A stretch of 64,000 bases of DNA from Chrysogorgia sp. JL179-B06 (Eukaryota > Cnidaria > Anthozoa > Scleralcyonacea > Chrysogorgiidae): NCBI GenBank assembly GCA_035772405.1, contig JAYKKM010000504.1, positions 1,238,001 to 1,302,000 of the forward strand, in the 5' to 3' direction. Positions within the stretch are counted from its first letter, which is position 1. Each line of letters begins with the position of its first letter. Shown here piece by piece: positions 9,306-22,139 of the stretch. The translations under genes were made by a program, and so were the position numbers. Below the pieces are notes generated by a model. That model was not told the DNA's origin, made no database searches, and worked only from the letters and a program-made list of their open reading frames with translations.

Positions 9306-9575
9306 ATGATTGCGGGTACTAAAGGAAATCCTCTGTTGGCTATAATGATCGATTTAGCTAAGTATTTTTCACATATTGATTATCAAGTGCTTGAATGTCG
9401 TAAAATGGATATGTTACCCAACAATGAACGTGCAGATAGAATAATATATAAGATATTATTGTTATGGGATGAGAAATATATATATACCTACTCATCGGAC
9501 GATTTTACACATTTAATCGGACAGTTTGTGAATGTACAGATCGAAAGTCTGGAACCGCCTCCCTATCAACCATGA
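9306..9575 (+). CDS. small protein with C-terminal PPPY motif (89 aa)
   Basis: Intact 89-codon frame. The C-terminus is EPPPYQP, a PPxY motif of the kind that binds WW domains of NEDD4-family ubiquitin ligases; adenovirus penton base and protein VI use PPxY motifs in cell entry or trafficking. Its segment SSDDFTHLIGQFVNVQI resembles segments in the next two products, so the three may be tandem paralogues. Its TGA stop overlaps the ATG of the following gene (ATGA at 9572-9575), which suggests coupled translation. Confidence 0.5.
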   Translation: MIAGTKGNPLLAIMIDLAKYFSHIDYQVLECRKMDMLPNNERADRIIYKILLLWDEKYIYTYSSDDFTHLIGQFVNVQIESLEPPPYQP

Positions 9576-9820
9576 ATCAAGCAAAATTTGTAGATATAAT
9601 ATCTATGAAGAATCTATCTCGTGAACGAAATCTACAGTTAATTGGATCAAGACCTATACCCAAACCCGCTGGCGAACCGACACAGATGTATGATCTTTTT
9701 TTTAACGATGAACATAACAATTATTTTAAAATAGAATTCGATTCATCCCAACACGATAAGATTGGTAAAAGTGTGTATCTTACCAATCATTATATATTCA
9801 TTGTAAAATATATGAGTTAA
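9572..9820 (+). CDS. small hypothetical protein (82 aa), ATGA-coupled
   Basis: Intact 82-codon frame whose ATG overlaps the preceding stop. The C-terminal half has a beta-like pattern, FKIEFDSSQHDKIGKSVYLTN, close in layout to the next pseudogene (EDLVGKHIYFANTY). I recognise no family. The overlap and the shared C-terminal pattern argue that it is a real gene. Confidence 0.45.
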   Translation: MNQAKFVDIISMKNLSRERNLQLIGSRPIPKPAGEPTQMYDLFFNDEHNNYFKIEFDSSQHDKIGKSVYLTNHYIFIVKYMS

Positions 9821-9878
9821 TCCTTTGTATATATAGACATCTCTACCCAAAACATTTTATTATTAGACAAGCCTCATC

Positions 9879-10213
9879 ATGTCAACAAGTATAGATATAA
9901 ACGAAATTAAACTTGATAACGTTAAGTTATACATTTCTGAATTTTTATATACAATTTGTAAGGAGGAAGATAAAATTTGGTTAGATGACCGGCGCGGGAT
10001 AATATTAAAGGTTTTAATCTCACCACGCTTCTTAATACAAAAATGGGGATACAAGCTGGAATTATTGTTGCTGTGATTCTACGAAACGAAAATCAAGAAG
10101 ATCTCGTTGGAAAGCACATCTACTTTGCAAACACATACACAATGCGTTGTACCAATCCGAGATTATCACCCCCATCGCTTCGTCGCTTCGGGAACCCGCT
10201 TGCGATGGGATAA
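9879..10213 (+). pseudogene. frameshifted third member of the small-protein trio
   Basis: The first frame (ATG 9879) is open to 10076, but the frame with family-like sequence changes near 10005-10012, after which EDLVGKHIYFANTY appears and runs to TAA 10211-10213. That motif matches DKIGKSVYLTNHY of the neighbouring 82-aa protein. A TATATATAG sequence lies about 50 bp upstream of the ATG. The last 40 bp include a small hairpin with CCCATCGC/GCGATGGG arms (about 10170-10208). This is the right-hand limit of the viral block. Confidence 0.4.
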
Positions 10214-10275
10214 TTCTAAAATAAATCCTAATTATAACCCAAATCCTAACCCTAACCAAGCTATAACCCTAAAAA
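10214..10275. repeat. degenerate telomere-like CCCTAA repeats
   Basis: Several copies of CCTAACCC/CCTAAT with spacers. Similar interstitial tracts occur at 21845-21890, 24400-24530, 24885-24985, 29165-29240, 52940-53010 and 56315-56365. This one marks the right edge of the viral block. Confidence 0.6.
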
Positions 10276-10311
10276 TCAAGATAAAAATGAAAGAAAACTC
10301 ACAAAAAATGA

Positions 10312-10385
10312 TGTCCGTTGCGGGAATTGAACTCGCCATATTAGACATCGCAAGCCGGAAAATAACCACTACACTAAGAGAGCAC
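10312..10385 (-). repeat. tRNA-like SINE head or tRNA pseudogene
   Basis: Read on the minus strand it has a box A-like TTAGTGTAGTGGTTA and, about 40 bp on, a box B-like GAGTTCAATTCCC, with approximate acceptor pairing. The folds are imperfect, so a SINE head or a dead tRNA is more likely than a working tRNA gene. Confidence 0.45.
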
Positions 10386-10573
10386 GCTCGACAGAAAGCA
10401 AAATTAAATGTTTTTAATTTTATAAAGTCGTTCGCTGCTTAAATAACCGCTGCCTGACATATCACTTCTTACATCTCTATAGTAGACGTCAATAAAATCC
10501 AACATATTTAAAGTAGTTTCACGTTTGCAACCTTTTATTTTTTTAATTGCAACTCTATATTAATTTATTATAG

Positions 10574-10721
10574 GGTGGAGAAGATTTTATTCTAACCGTT
10601 TCTAGTCGTTTTCTTGCCAATTTGCAAGTTGCGTTTGGACCATATGGGATATGTGAGGCCGTTCCTTTCATTGTCTCCCCTGAAGGTTTTAGTATTTTCA
10701 ACGGAATTGATACTATTCCTG
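10574..10721 (+). other. possible orphan coding exon
   Basis: An open stretch of 49 codons lies between a TTATAG acceptor-like site and a CTG/GTAAGC donor-like site and reads as plausible protein (VAFGPYGICEAVPF, GFSIFNGID). I recognise no domain and see no partner exon, so this could be chance. Confidence 0.2.
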
Positions 10722-10799
10722 GTAAGCTAAAACATCTTCAATTTTAAAGTTTCTTCACAGGCAACTAAATTATTGATTATTAAAATTTTTCATCAATAT

Positions 10800-11270
10800 A
10801 CTTTAGGAGCTACAATACGTGGAACACACACAGTGGGTGCATGCGTACTGACTAATTTGTTCAATCGTTCATTGTCCTCTTCTATGTATCCTGATATTTG
10901 GAAATGCGGGAAGGTCACTGCCCTGTTTAAATCTGGGGAAAGAACAGATCCAAACAACTACAGGCCAATAACAGTTCTCCCGATTGTTAGTAAAATCCTC
11001 GAGAAAGCGGCTCATTCACAAATGTATAGCTATCTACAGGATAATAAATTATTGTCGCCATCTCAATCTGGGTTTAGACCCAAAAGCTCGACCGAGATTG
11101 CGCTCGTTAACTTCACTGATTCAATCTTGGAAAATATGGACAGAGGACTTATTACAGGGGTAGTCTCAATTGATTTAACAAAAGCTTTCGACACCGTCGA
11201 TCACGGAATTCTGTATGATAAATTGAAAGTCGCCGGCTTTGATGATACATCTGTAAATTTGATTTTTTTC
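10800..11270 (+). pseudogene. LINE reverse transcriptase fragment
   Basis: One frame reads about 150 residues of a non-LTR reverse transcriptase: WKCGKVTALFKSG, NNYRPITVLPIVSKILEK (domain 1), SQSGFRPKSSTEIAL (domain 2) and GVVSIDLTKAFDTVDH (domain A with catalytic Asp). It ends abruptly before the YADD region and lacks the endonuclease, so it is a dead fragment. It most resembles the L2/CR1-like LINE at 59-63 kb. Confidence 0.85.
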
Positions 11271-11299
11271 AAGGAAAAATACAGAGGATGATAACTTCG

Positions 11300-12190
11300 A
11301 CGTCTCGAAAGTTTCGTTAAATTTGGGAAAACTAATGGAAGCTATTAAAACAAAGATAACCAATTTGGAGCAAACAAATGGTACAGTATTCATGATTTAG
11401 ATTTTTTAAATTGTAGCTCTTGCAATTCATGTTCCTGTTGCTATTAGTTCACTTCAGTCAATACTGAGCTATGGTTATAAATTGCTGAGTAGATTGTGAA
11501 GTAAATTGTTGATAATATCAAAGCCCAGCTGATTATCTTGTTGAAAGATGATATGTTTAAAATTAGTACCTATATCTCATATCCCATCTGTAAAATTAAC
11601 TGAATTGATTTTTAAATTTTATCTTAGCGTTTTCTCAGAATTTGTTATAGGAACCGATCCCAAATCGATCAAAGTATATACTGTATAAAGTATCTTTATT
11701 TCCTAATACAAAGGACCTACCGTATGGCATAAATTTTGCTGTTTGTTGTCCTTATTGTTTAAAAATAAAATGATAATTGTCTTGTTCGAAATTGTACCTA
11801 AAATGATAAGGAACTTCATTAACGGTTTTTTAATATCGATTTTCGTTCAGAAATTATTCATTTTTGTAATTCTCAAATACAGTATAACATTGTGGCAAAT
11901 ATTAAAGTGGGGTATCTTCAAAAGTGATACCGTTGTATTGCACGTATGTGCAATTCAAAAAACGAAATATGAATGCACAAACAATCGCTTGAATGCACAA
12001 CAAAATAAAACTAAATGCATAAAATACAAAATTGATATCAATTAACAACAAAACTTACCTCAATACACGACAAAACTCACGAAATTAACAAACGGAGCAG
12101 AAACCTATAGACTCGGCTGCCGAGTAATAAGCAAACTTTCTCTGATTAGTAATTCAAACATTGAATTACATGAAGAAACAACAGAAAAGT
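11300..12190. other. no recognisable gene
   Basis: AT-rich DNA with one short ORF (11743-12045) that shows no family resemblance and has the composition of random AT-rich sequence. I see nothing supportable. Confidence 0.5.
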
Positions 12191-12204
12191 CAAAAAGTCA
12201 AAAA

Positions 12205-12525
12205 GGGGGTGTTACAGTAGGAAACGTTTCGTGCAACTTGACTCGCGATGTTTCGCAATCTTTGTGTTGATGACAAAGTACGCATGTGCATCCAGTCGCC
12301 AAATAGGAAAATTGCGAGACAAGTTGCAGGTGGGGGTGTTACATCGTGCAACGCTGAAAATAGTTGCTGCAATCATTGCAGAAAGTAGAACTAGATTCTA
12401 TTTCTTCAACGATTACAATAACTTGTGTCGCAATAATTTTCGCGGTTGCAAGGCATGTTACATTGTGCAATGATTCGTGCAACTTGTCTATCAACGGCAT
12501 TGCGAGACAAGTTGCCCGGACAATT
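12205..12525. repeat. degenerate inverted-repeat element (MITE-like)
   Basis: Repeated, partly inverted copies of GCAACTTG, GCGAGACAAGTTGC and GGGGGTGTTACA occur through this stretch; GCGAGACAAGTTGC is present near 12314 and 12501, and its complement-like GTGCAACTTGACTCGC near 12231. The pattern suggests a small foldback DNA transposon; ends and target duplication are not clear. Confidence 0.4.
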
Positions 12526-12604
12526 GCATAATGTATTCAAATGTAAATGTAATTGAAATCAAGCCCCTAATCATTAGTAATAATAATCTAAAACTAATAT
12601 AAAG

Positions 12605-12850
12605 TCATATTAACATCAATTCAGATGGTTTATAAGTAGGCAATTTTGCTTGATAGAGCATATATAGTTCCGATTTAAACGATGCAAGAGTATTGCATAC
12701 TTTAATATGTCGGGGAAAGTAAGAATTTCGAAAATAATCCTGTTTATGTTTGTAATTTAGACAATAATTATTTGGATCAAAATTAGGTGTATTATAATGA
12801 GAGGAACGAATATTATTAAGATAAGAGGTAATATCAATAGACTATTTCTA
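12605..12850 (-). pseudogene. LINE ORF2 C-terminal tail, copy 1
   Basis: On the minus strand a frame reads [18 protein letters not shown], then DYFRNSYFPRHIKVCN, ending at a stop at 12605-12607. YFRNSYFPR-x-I-x-x-x-N is the typical end of non-LTR retrotransposon ORF2. The 5' side runs into (TA)n at 12875. A second, more decayed copy lies at 23158-23435 with the same (TA)n junction. Confidence 0.65.
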
Positions 12851-12870
12851 GATTTAAAAATAAATAATAG

Positions 12871-13152
<282 letters not shown>

Positions 13153-13439
13153 TATAGACGATGTAGTAAAAACCGTTGGAAGAGTGCTCAATGGAAATCC
13201 AGAGCATATTATAGTAAAAATTCAAAGACTCAACAGTTGTGACTAGACATTTTATTACTAGTTAGTTTCGTGCCACACGCAAATGGTGCAGTACTCTTCA
13301 GATAAAATGGCCTAATGACTAAGATGTGATTATACAGAGGATTATATAGCTATCTAAATTAGGAAGTACGTTAATAAAGTTCGGAATGTTCATTAGTTAG
13401 TTTGAATTTTCAAAAATTTTAACTGTTTGTAATACTATA

Positions 13440-13455
13440 TACACATATGTATACA

Positions 13456-13538
<83 letters not shown>

Positions 13539-13557
13539 GTATATATATATGTATATA

Positions 13558-13636
<79 letters not shown>

Positions 13637-13637
13637 T

Positions 13638-13695
<58 letters not shown>
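13440..13695. repeat. (TA)n microsatellite with TATG interruptions
   Basis: TA repeats with regular GTATATATAT interruptions on the left. It ends exactly at the palindrome end of a Crypton-like fragment. Confidence 0.95.
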
Positions 13696-13697
<2 letters not shown>

Positions 13698-14085
13698 ACA
13701 ATTATACCATGAGCGCGAGTCGTATATGAGCTGATAGCCATATACGACGAGAGCGAATGGTATAATTGTTTTATAATATAGACATCCACTATATAATAAG
13801 CCAAACATTTATTAACAATTCCACAATAATTAAATACTAATGACATAATCAAATGACGTTTCCGCCATGGCGCTTCCGTCTGCTACTTCCGTCATGCGTA
13901 GTGCAAATTATGTACATTCGTATTAAAAATGAACAGGGGAATTGAACGTTCATCGTATTCGTCTGCACAAAAAGCACAAGCTTTGTGGACAAAAAGTACA
14001 AGCTTTGTTAAACTTGACCTGGCTTGGCAAAGATTTTCCCCGTCGAACTCGTCTTCGACGTCGGCTAAACCGCCTTGGTGGTTTT
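13695..14085 (-). mobile_element. 3' end of a Crypton-like (DUF3504) element, copy 1
   Basis: Read on the minus strand this matches 34800-35253: the end of a coding region (GGLADVEDEFDGE near 14050), a repeat of AAGCTTGTACTTTTTGTCC-type units, a shared non-coding tail, and a palindrome at 13695-13775 that abuts (TA)n. The internal hairpin loop is shorter than in the copy at 35146-35252. The coding side is cut where the LINE at 14086 begins. Confidence 0.6.
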
Positions 14086-16585
14086 TTGTTCATTGTAACA
14101 AAGCGAACGAGAACAACAAAATCATCCGCTACTCTCATCGATCACATTATAACAAATATACCTCAATGTGTAACACACACTGACATCCTGCCCTGTACCC
14201 TGATTGGCGACCATGACGCACCATATGCAACCCTAAATATTCGTTTGTCAAGATACCAATGTATAAGTTTATACGAAATGAAAAACAGTTCAACGAAAAT
14301 GCATTCATCGAGGATTTTTCAACCACCCTTTTGAAGTAGTGTATGCTCTTGAAGATCCAGATGAAAAAGCGGAGACCCTACAAAATCTTATTCAAGAATG
14401 CCTGGAAAGACATGTTCCAGTAAAACGAACTAGATTAACGAGGCCACCTGCTCCATGGATGAATGATTCAAATATTCGTTCGCTACAAGAGCAATGTAGA
14501 TCGAAACGGTTTCAAGCACATAAAAAACCACCCAATGAAGATAACTGACACGCCTTCCGAGAAGTTAGAAACAAATTGAAAATCGTTATAAAAAAGGCAA
14601 AACGATGTTTTACAATTAAAGCCCTCTCCTCTAAAAGACCAAAAGATGTTTGGAAGGTGATTCATCGAATTCTAAATCCCAGTCCTCGACACTTGCGTGC
14701 AGATCCAAATCAACTGAATAGCCATTTTGCTTCAACCTCTGAGCGAATTACAGGATCATCGCCAGCTGCTACTGATGGAGATCTTTACCATGTAATTGAA
14801 TCACTATCGGAAAATCTTGAAACTCCGTTTTCACTACAACAGGTAACTTACAATGACGTCCTTAGAGAAATCAAAGGATTGAGATCGGACTGTTCTTGTG
14901 GTCCTGACAATGTTCCTGTAAAGTTTATAAAGCTAGTTGCTCAACACTTAGCATCTCCACTCACGCACGTTTTGAATACATGCATCTCAAAACAGACTTT
15001 TCCAGCTATTTGGAAACTGGCTCGTATCAGCCCGATTCCTAAAGTCAATGATCCTAAATGCAATGATGACTATCGCCCTATTTCTATTCTTCCCGTACTT
15101 TCAAAAGTATACGAAAAGTTAGCACTTCGTCAAATCGCAGATTTTATTTCTAATAAAAGTATACTCCATCAAAACATCAGCGCCTATGGCAAGGGGGCAT
15201 TCAACAACCACGGCGTTGTTAGCTATGCGAGATGACATCCGAACGGCCATGAAGTGGGGCGAGATAACACTTTCTGTTATGGCTGACTTTTTGAAGGCTT
15301 TCGACACGGTAGCTTATAAAACGGTACTATTGAAACTTCACTCTCAAGGCTTTTCTAAAGATTCTCTCCGATGGATAATGCATTATTTAACTGGAAGGCG
15401 GCAATTTGTCCAAATTGATGACCATGTATCGGAAAAATTAATGTTACATCTGGCGTGCCACAAGGATCGATTTTAGGTCCCGTGCTGTTCAATCTCTACG
15501 TAAATGATCTAACTGAGAAATTGCCTGAAGAAGTAAAATGTCACCAATATGCTGATGACACCACTGTGTATGCTCATTGTAAACCGGCAAAGCTACAACA
15601 ATGTCAATCTGAGATGCAGACAGCATTGGATACGTTGGATTCCTGGTCTACAAAGTCCAACCTGACACTAAATCCTTCCAAAACGAAAGTTATGTTGTTT
15701 TCAACGCAGCAAATGTCACATGTCCATAAACTGGAAAACAGCGACATTGCACTTAATTGCAACGGAGCTGATCTTGAGAGAGTATCTTCTTTCAAAATAT
15801 TAGGCACTCAAATAAATGAACATTTGTCGTGGACAGAACACGTAAAGAAAACGATATCTTCATGCTATTCAATCCTTGCAATATTACGAAAACTAAAACA
15901 CCTTGCGCCGTTTCATGTGAAAAAGCAACTTGCTGAATGCCTCGTTCTTTCGAGACTGGACTACAATAGCTGTGTTGTGGAGCCTATTCCAGCATATTTA
16001 ATTAAACGTTTATCCCGGGTGCAATTATCTGCCGCAGCTTTTGTGACTAATCACTATGCCAAAGAGATTGATTTACTAAAACTTGGCTGGCTACCCTTAA
16101 CAGAACGTCGTGAATACCATTTGCTGAAATTAGCCCGCAAATCCCTGCATAGCTCGAAATGGCCATCTTATCTTCCATTGGAACGTTATATTCCATCAAG
16201 AACACTTAGATCATCATCTGATGGAATTCAACTGGTAGTACCAAAAATAGATGGCTCTTTTCAATATGCTTGTGCCAAAACTTTTAATCGTCTTTCAAAA
16301 GACATTAGGAACTGTATAAATCACGCACAGTTTTCCAGACTTTTAAAAACTCATTTAATTAGTTCAGCGAAAGTAAGACATAATCCAACATAATACATAC
16401 ATATATATATTTATATATATATTTTATTCTTCTCTGTAATTTTAATAGTATATAATCTCAAAATTTTATCTTTTATCTGTAAACATATCGTATATATTTA
16501 AATTATAGTTAATTTTTATTACTTATACTTAATTGTTAACATATGTAATTTTTGCGGATGAAGAGCCACTAGTTGGAATGCCGTA
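14086..16585 (+). mobile_element. 5'-truncated L2/CR1-like LINE
   Basis: Starts inside the endonuclease (TLIDHII...LIGDHDAPY) and runs to a 3' tail ending near 16585, followed by (TTA)n. 5' truncation and a short-repeat tail are typical of target-primed insertion. The 5' junction adjoins the Crypton-like fragment at 13695-14085. Confidence 0.85.
14090..16393 (+). pseudogene. LINE ORF2 (endonuclease C-terminus and reverse transcriptase), frameshifted
   Basis: Pieces in shifting frames: endonuclease end (14090-14334), linker (14339-14548), reverse transcriptase (14576-15235, 15186-15476, 15455-16393). Visible motifs are DYRPISILPVLSKVYEK, MADFLKAFDTVAY (domain A), QGSILGPVLFNLYVND (domain B), YADDTTVYA (domain C, catalytic YADD), NPSKTKVMLF and LGTQINEHLSW, then a thumb region to TAA near 16391. 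At least three frameshifts or stops make it inactive. The family resembles but is distinct from the LINE at 59 kb. Confidence 0.85.
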
Positions 16586-16602
16586 ATAAATCGTTATTAT
16601 TA

Positions 16603-16633
<31 letters not shown>

Positions 16634-16680
16634 GTTGTTGTCGTCGTCGTCGTGTTGTCACCGTCATTATCGTTGTCACT
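16586..16680. repeat. (TTA)n-(GTT)n-(GTC)n microsatellite
   Basis: TTA repeats pass into GTTGTTGTCGTCGTC. They may have grown from the LINE 3' tail. Confidence 0.9.
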
Positions 16681-16711
16681 ATCATTCATAAGTTCATGTT
16701 CTAATATTTAC

Positions 16712-16837
16712 CAATGCATGTTTTTGAATTCCCTTTGCTGACTTCATAACCTTCACGACAAGCGCAATTATATCCTCCTGGATAATTATTGCAATCTTGG
16801 CTGCAACCACCATTGTTTGAAAGACATTCGTCACGAT
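16712..16837 (-). CDS. single exon encoding a calcium-binding EGF-like domain
   Basis: On the minus strand a 126-nt exon lies between a TTTGTAG acceptor (AG at 16839-16838) and a G/GTAAAT donor (16711-16710). With one base from the upstream exon it reads DRDECLSNNGGC, SQDCNNYPGGYNCAC, REGY and finally KTC: six cysteines with the cbEGF pattern, including D-x-D-E for calcium and the Asn/Tyr positions. It is a classic symmetric phase 1-1 EGF exon. Such domains occur in extracellular matrix and receptor proteins, so this is probably part of a host gene. No other exon of that gene is apparent nearby, and introns may be long or the exon stranded by repeats. Confidence 0.75.
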
Positions 16838-17099
16838 CTACAAAATAGTAAACATTCAAAATGTTATTTCTAGTCAAATATTTGAAGGATTCACCATGTT
16901 TTATTATTATTTATTCTGTGTTTCCGATCCGCACGATTGGGTCGTTTTCAGAGAACGTGGCTTCTGTATGTTTGATGACGTCAACATTACAAACAATAGT
17001 GGAAGTCATGCGCAATCTAGCGTATGCACGTCTTATTCAAAAGGAAATTCGATCTAATAAATAAATAAATAATATTTAAATAAGTCTTTCTGAAGTTGA

Positions 17100-17420
17100 A
17101 TTACACTGTTAATTTCCGGCAATGAGTTATTTTAACTCCGACAAGGGAGCTATTAAGATAACTCGCTTTGATGGAATTTAACTCCAACTGATGGAATAAT
17201 TTTTATTCTACTCCAAGTGGAGTTATTTTAACTCCACTAAGAGAGCTAAAATTATACTCTGATTTTGGAGTAAAATTAGTACAGTTATATCTACTCCTAT
17301 TATTCTACTCCACTTCTATCACATGAGTTATTTAACACCAGTTGGAGTTAAAATTGAACGCCAGATATGGAGTAAAAATTAAACTCCAGTGTAAGGATTC
17401 TATTCCAGAATCATCGTCAG
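17100..17420. repeat. array of ACTCC/GGAGT motifs, array 1
   Basis: A dozen or so ACTCC or GGAGT pentamers, often followed by TTATTTT or TAAAATT, in both orientations so that short palindromes form. A similar array occurs at 18430-18770. TCTAATAAA...ATTTAAATAAG lies outside both arrays (17050-17085 and 18775-18822). Confidence 0.6.
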
Positions 17421-18430
17421 GGTAACATGAAAATTAATCGATATGATCGGTTAATCATGTCGATTAGTTTTTATTTAACACAGTGTAAGTTATCCCAAAA
17501 TTAAACGTAACTCTGACCCTAATTTACATGTGGCAATCATGTCCTAATTAGATATTGTCATTTAGTTAGTTACAACTTATAAATTCAAAATATACAAATT
17601 GGTATGTACAACCTAAGCAGCCACAAATAAAACAAAAAAAAATTTTGCGCTATTAAACACCTGGGCACTTTTGTTTATATAGGAAGGATATTAGCTAAAA
17701 TCCTGCTCTCTAATCAATGCAATTCTAATGAGCATTAACCACTAAAGCGATTGTTCAGAAAATTTGAATCACATTTAATTCAGAATATGTTAAAACACTA
17801 TTTATTATATATTTTCTTTTTTGAAAAAAGATGAATCTATGGATGATTCGATAAAAAAATTAGTTTCAGCAGATGAGTTTACAGATCAGTTTAAAAAATT
17901 AATTCGAGCAGATGAGAGATGGCTTATGTAAATCACCTTTAAATGGTGGACATCGGTGAAACTGTTGTGAAAATAAACTGTCCCGCATGCACAATAAGTC
18001 TTGCATTAGCCCTCATAATTGTGCGTCCCTATATTTCTAATATTACGTATGCATAGGCAAGCAATAATGTATAGCTTTTTCTGGAAAATCAACTAGTGGT
18101 TAGAAGTATAAGTGAGGCAAAAAAAACAGTTGCTATGAATAGATTTTTCCAGGAGTTGGACTAGTGGTGAAAATCTCCATGTATCAGTTGTATCAGTATA
18201 TTGTTGAATTTTTTATTTATATTAAGTAACCGTATTATTATATTTTTATTATACAGTAAGTAACTAATGTATGCTATTTGATAATTATGTATTACAATTT
18301 TAACTGTTATTTTAATTTAAAAAATGTTTAATGAATTAGATTCAATCCCATTTTACTTAATTTGACTCTTGTAACTTTGATTTCATTTTCGGAGAGATTA
18401 TATTTTTACCCCAGCATATATGATAGTTAG
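17420..18430. other. no recognisable gene between the two pentamer arrays
   Basis: AT-rich DNA with a repeated TTAGTTTCAGCAGATGAG/TTAATTCGAGCAGATGAG pair near 17860-17910. No coding stretch is supported. It could be the interior of an element whose ends are the ACTCC/GGAGT arrays. Confidence 0.4.
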
Positions 18431-18770
18431 TCTGTATTTATCTCATTTTAGTTTTGGAGTCATATTTTTGGAGTATAGGTATCTATCTACTCTTACATGA
18501 GTTATTTTTACTCCAATTTTGGAGTCGCGTTTACTGGGAAAATGGAATGAAATTTTTGAAGAAAAAATTAACTAAAAAAACTGCACTTTCGGAGTCAACT
18601 TGACTCCAATTTTAGAGTAGAAATTTATTCTTACACTAGTTACTTTTACTCCAATTCTAGAGTTTTGTTTACTCCAAAAATTGAGTTAAAATTTTGGAGT
18701 TATAAGTAACGCCCAAAATGGAGTATACTCCAATTTTGGAGTCAAATTGACTCCTTGAAAATAACAGTTT
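18430..18770. repeat. array of ACTCC/GGAGT motifs, array 2
   Basis: Contains several ACTCCAATTTTGGAGT-like palindromes and TTGACTCC/GGAGTCAA variants. See 17100-17420. Confidence 0.6.
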
Positions 18771-18934
18771 GTATCTAATAAATTAAGGATATCAATTATA
18801 TTTAAATAAGACGTGTATTTATTTAAATAATCTTGCTAGATTGTGCACGATGTCCACTAACGGTTTGTGATATTGACATGGTAAAACATCATCGGAAGTC
18901 ACTCTCTTGGTCTAAAGCTCAGAATAAATAATAA

Positions 18935-21475
<2,541 letters not shown>

Positions 21476-21594
21476 CTATATACTATACCAGGCAGGAATC
21501 GTAATCTTAGGATAAATATCAAAGCCAGCATAATATTTTGACAAAAAACATTATATGGAGTAAAACACGACTGAAATCATAATATTTAATACAG

Positions 21595-21640
21595 TTCTAA
21601 CGTTTCGTGGTTAACACAACATCTTCAGAGAATAATAATT
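21595..21640 (-). ncRNA. hammerhead-like core at the PLE 3' end (degenerate)
   Basis: On the minus strand CTGAAGA is followed after about 15 bases by GAAAC. CUGANGA and GAAA are the conserved core boxes of a hammerhead ribozyme. The intervening stem II is weak (GTG/CAC) and stem I is not convincing, so it is probably a dead copy. Position and strand fit the end of the minus-strand PLE. Confidence 0.3.
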
Positions 21641-21746
21641 ACATAAGTGCAAAAAGCCTAGATATATAGTTACAAAGTTGTCATAAATTATGAATAATTA
21701 ACAAATAGAGAGGAAATTAAAAATACATATTACAGGATGAGACGAC

Positions 21747-22138
21747 GCAAATTTCGAAACCGTAGACGCTCGGACACCTCTTTGATGGTCGGTGGAATCT
21801 TGGGACTTTTTTACGCGCGCCTATTTTTTTGATAATATTCAAACCAAACCCTAAAACTAACCCTAACCTAACCTTAATCCTAACCCTATTAAAAAGAAAA
21901 AAGTAAAGTAAAAATTAAAAAAAATGGAAAAATTATATACTCACCCAACATTCGAACCCCGCTCTCACAACTAAAAATAAATAACACAGACCACTCGGCT
22001 ATGCAAACGAACTTGACATTTTTTGGTTGATAATCAATATTTATGTAACCCATTGTAAGTAAACTATATATATAGATAATAAAAAGATTCCACCGACCAT
22101 CAAAGAGGTGTCCGACCGTCTACGGTTTCGAAATTTGC
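21747..22138. mobile_element. 392-bp non-autonomous DNA transposon with ~58-bp TIRs and 8-9 bp target duplication
   Basis: The ends GCAAATTTCGAAACCGTAGA... are inverted at 22080-22138. The element is flanked by TGAGACGA on both sides (21738-21745 and 22139-22146); the ninth base differs (C/T). Inside are telomere-like CCTAACCC repeats, an A-rich tract and a tRNA-like segment. It is inserted just downstream of a PLE. Confidence 0.75.
21946..22012 (-). repeat. tRNA-like segment inside the 392-bp element
   Basis: On the minus strand it shows box A-like TAGCCGAGTGGTCTG and box B-like GGGTTCGAATG, as in Leu/Ser-type tRNAs. The arms pair poorly, so a functional tRNA is unlikely. It may be an internal pol III promoter or captured tRNA sequence. 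Confidence 0.5.
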
Positions 22139-22139
22139 T

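Noticed and set aside
11743..12045. 100-aa ORF as a gene
   Set aside because: Composition is that of AT-rich noise, with no domain, no neighbours and no splice context.
18850..18930. Cys-rich mini-exon on the plus strand (CARCPLTVCDID)
   Set aside because: Too short, no conserved pattern, and opposite in strand to the EGF exon.
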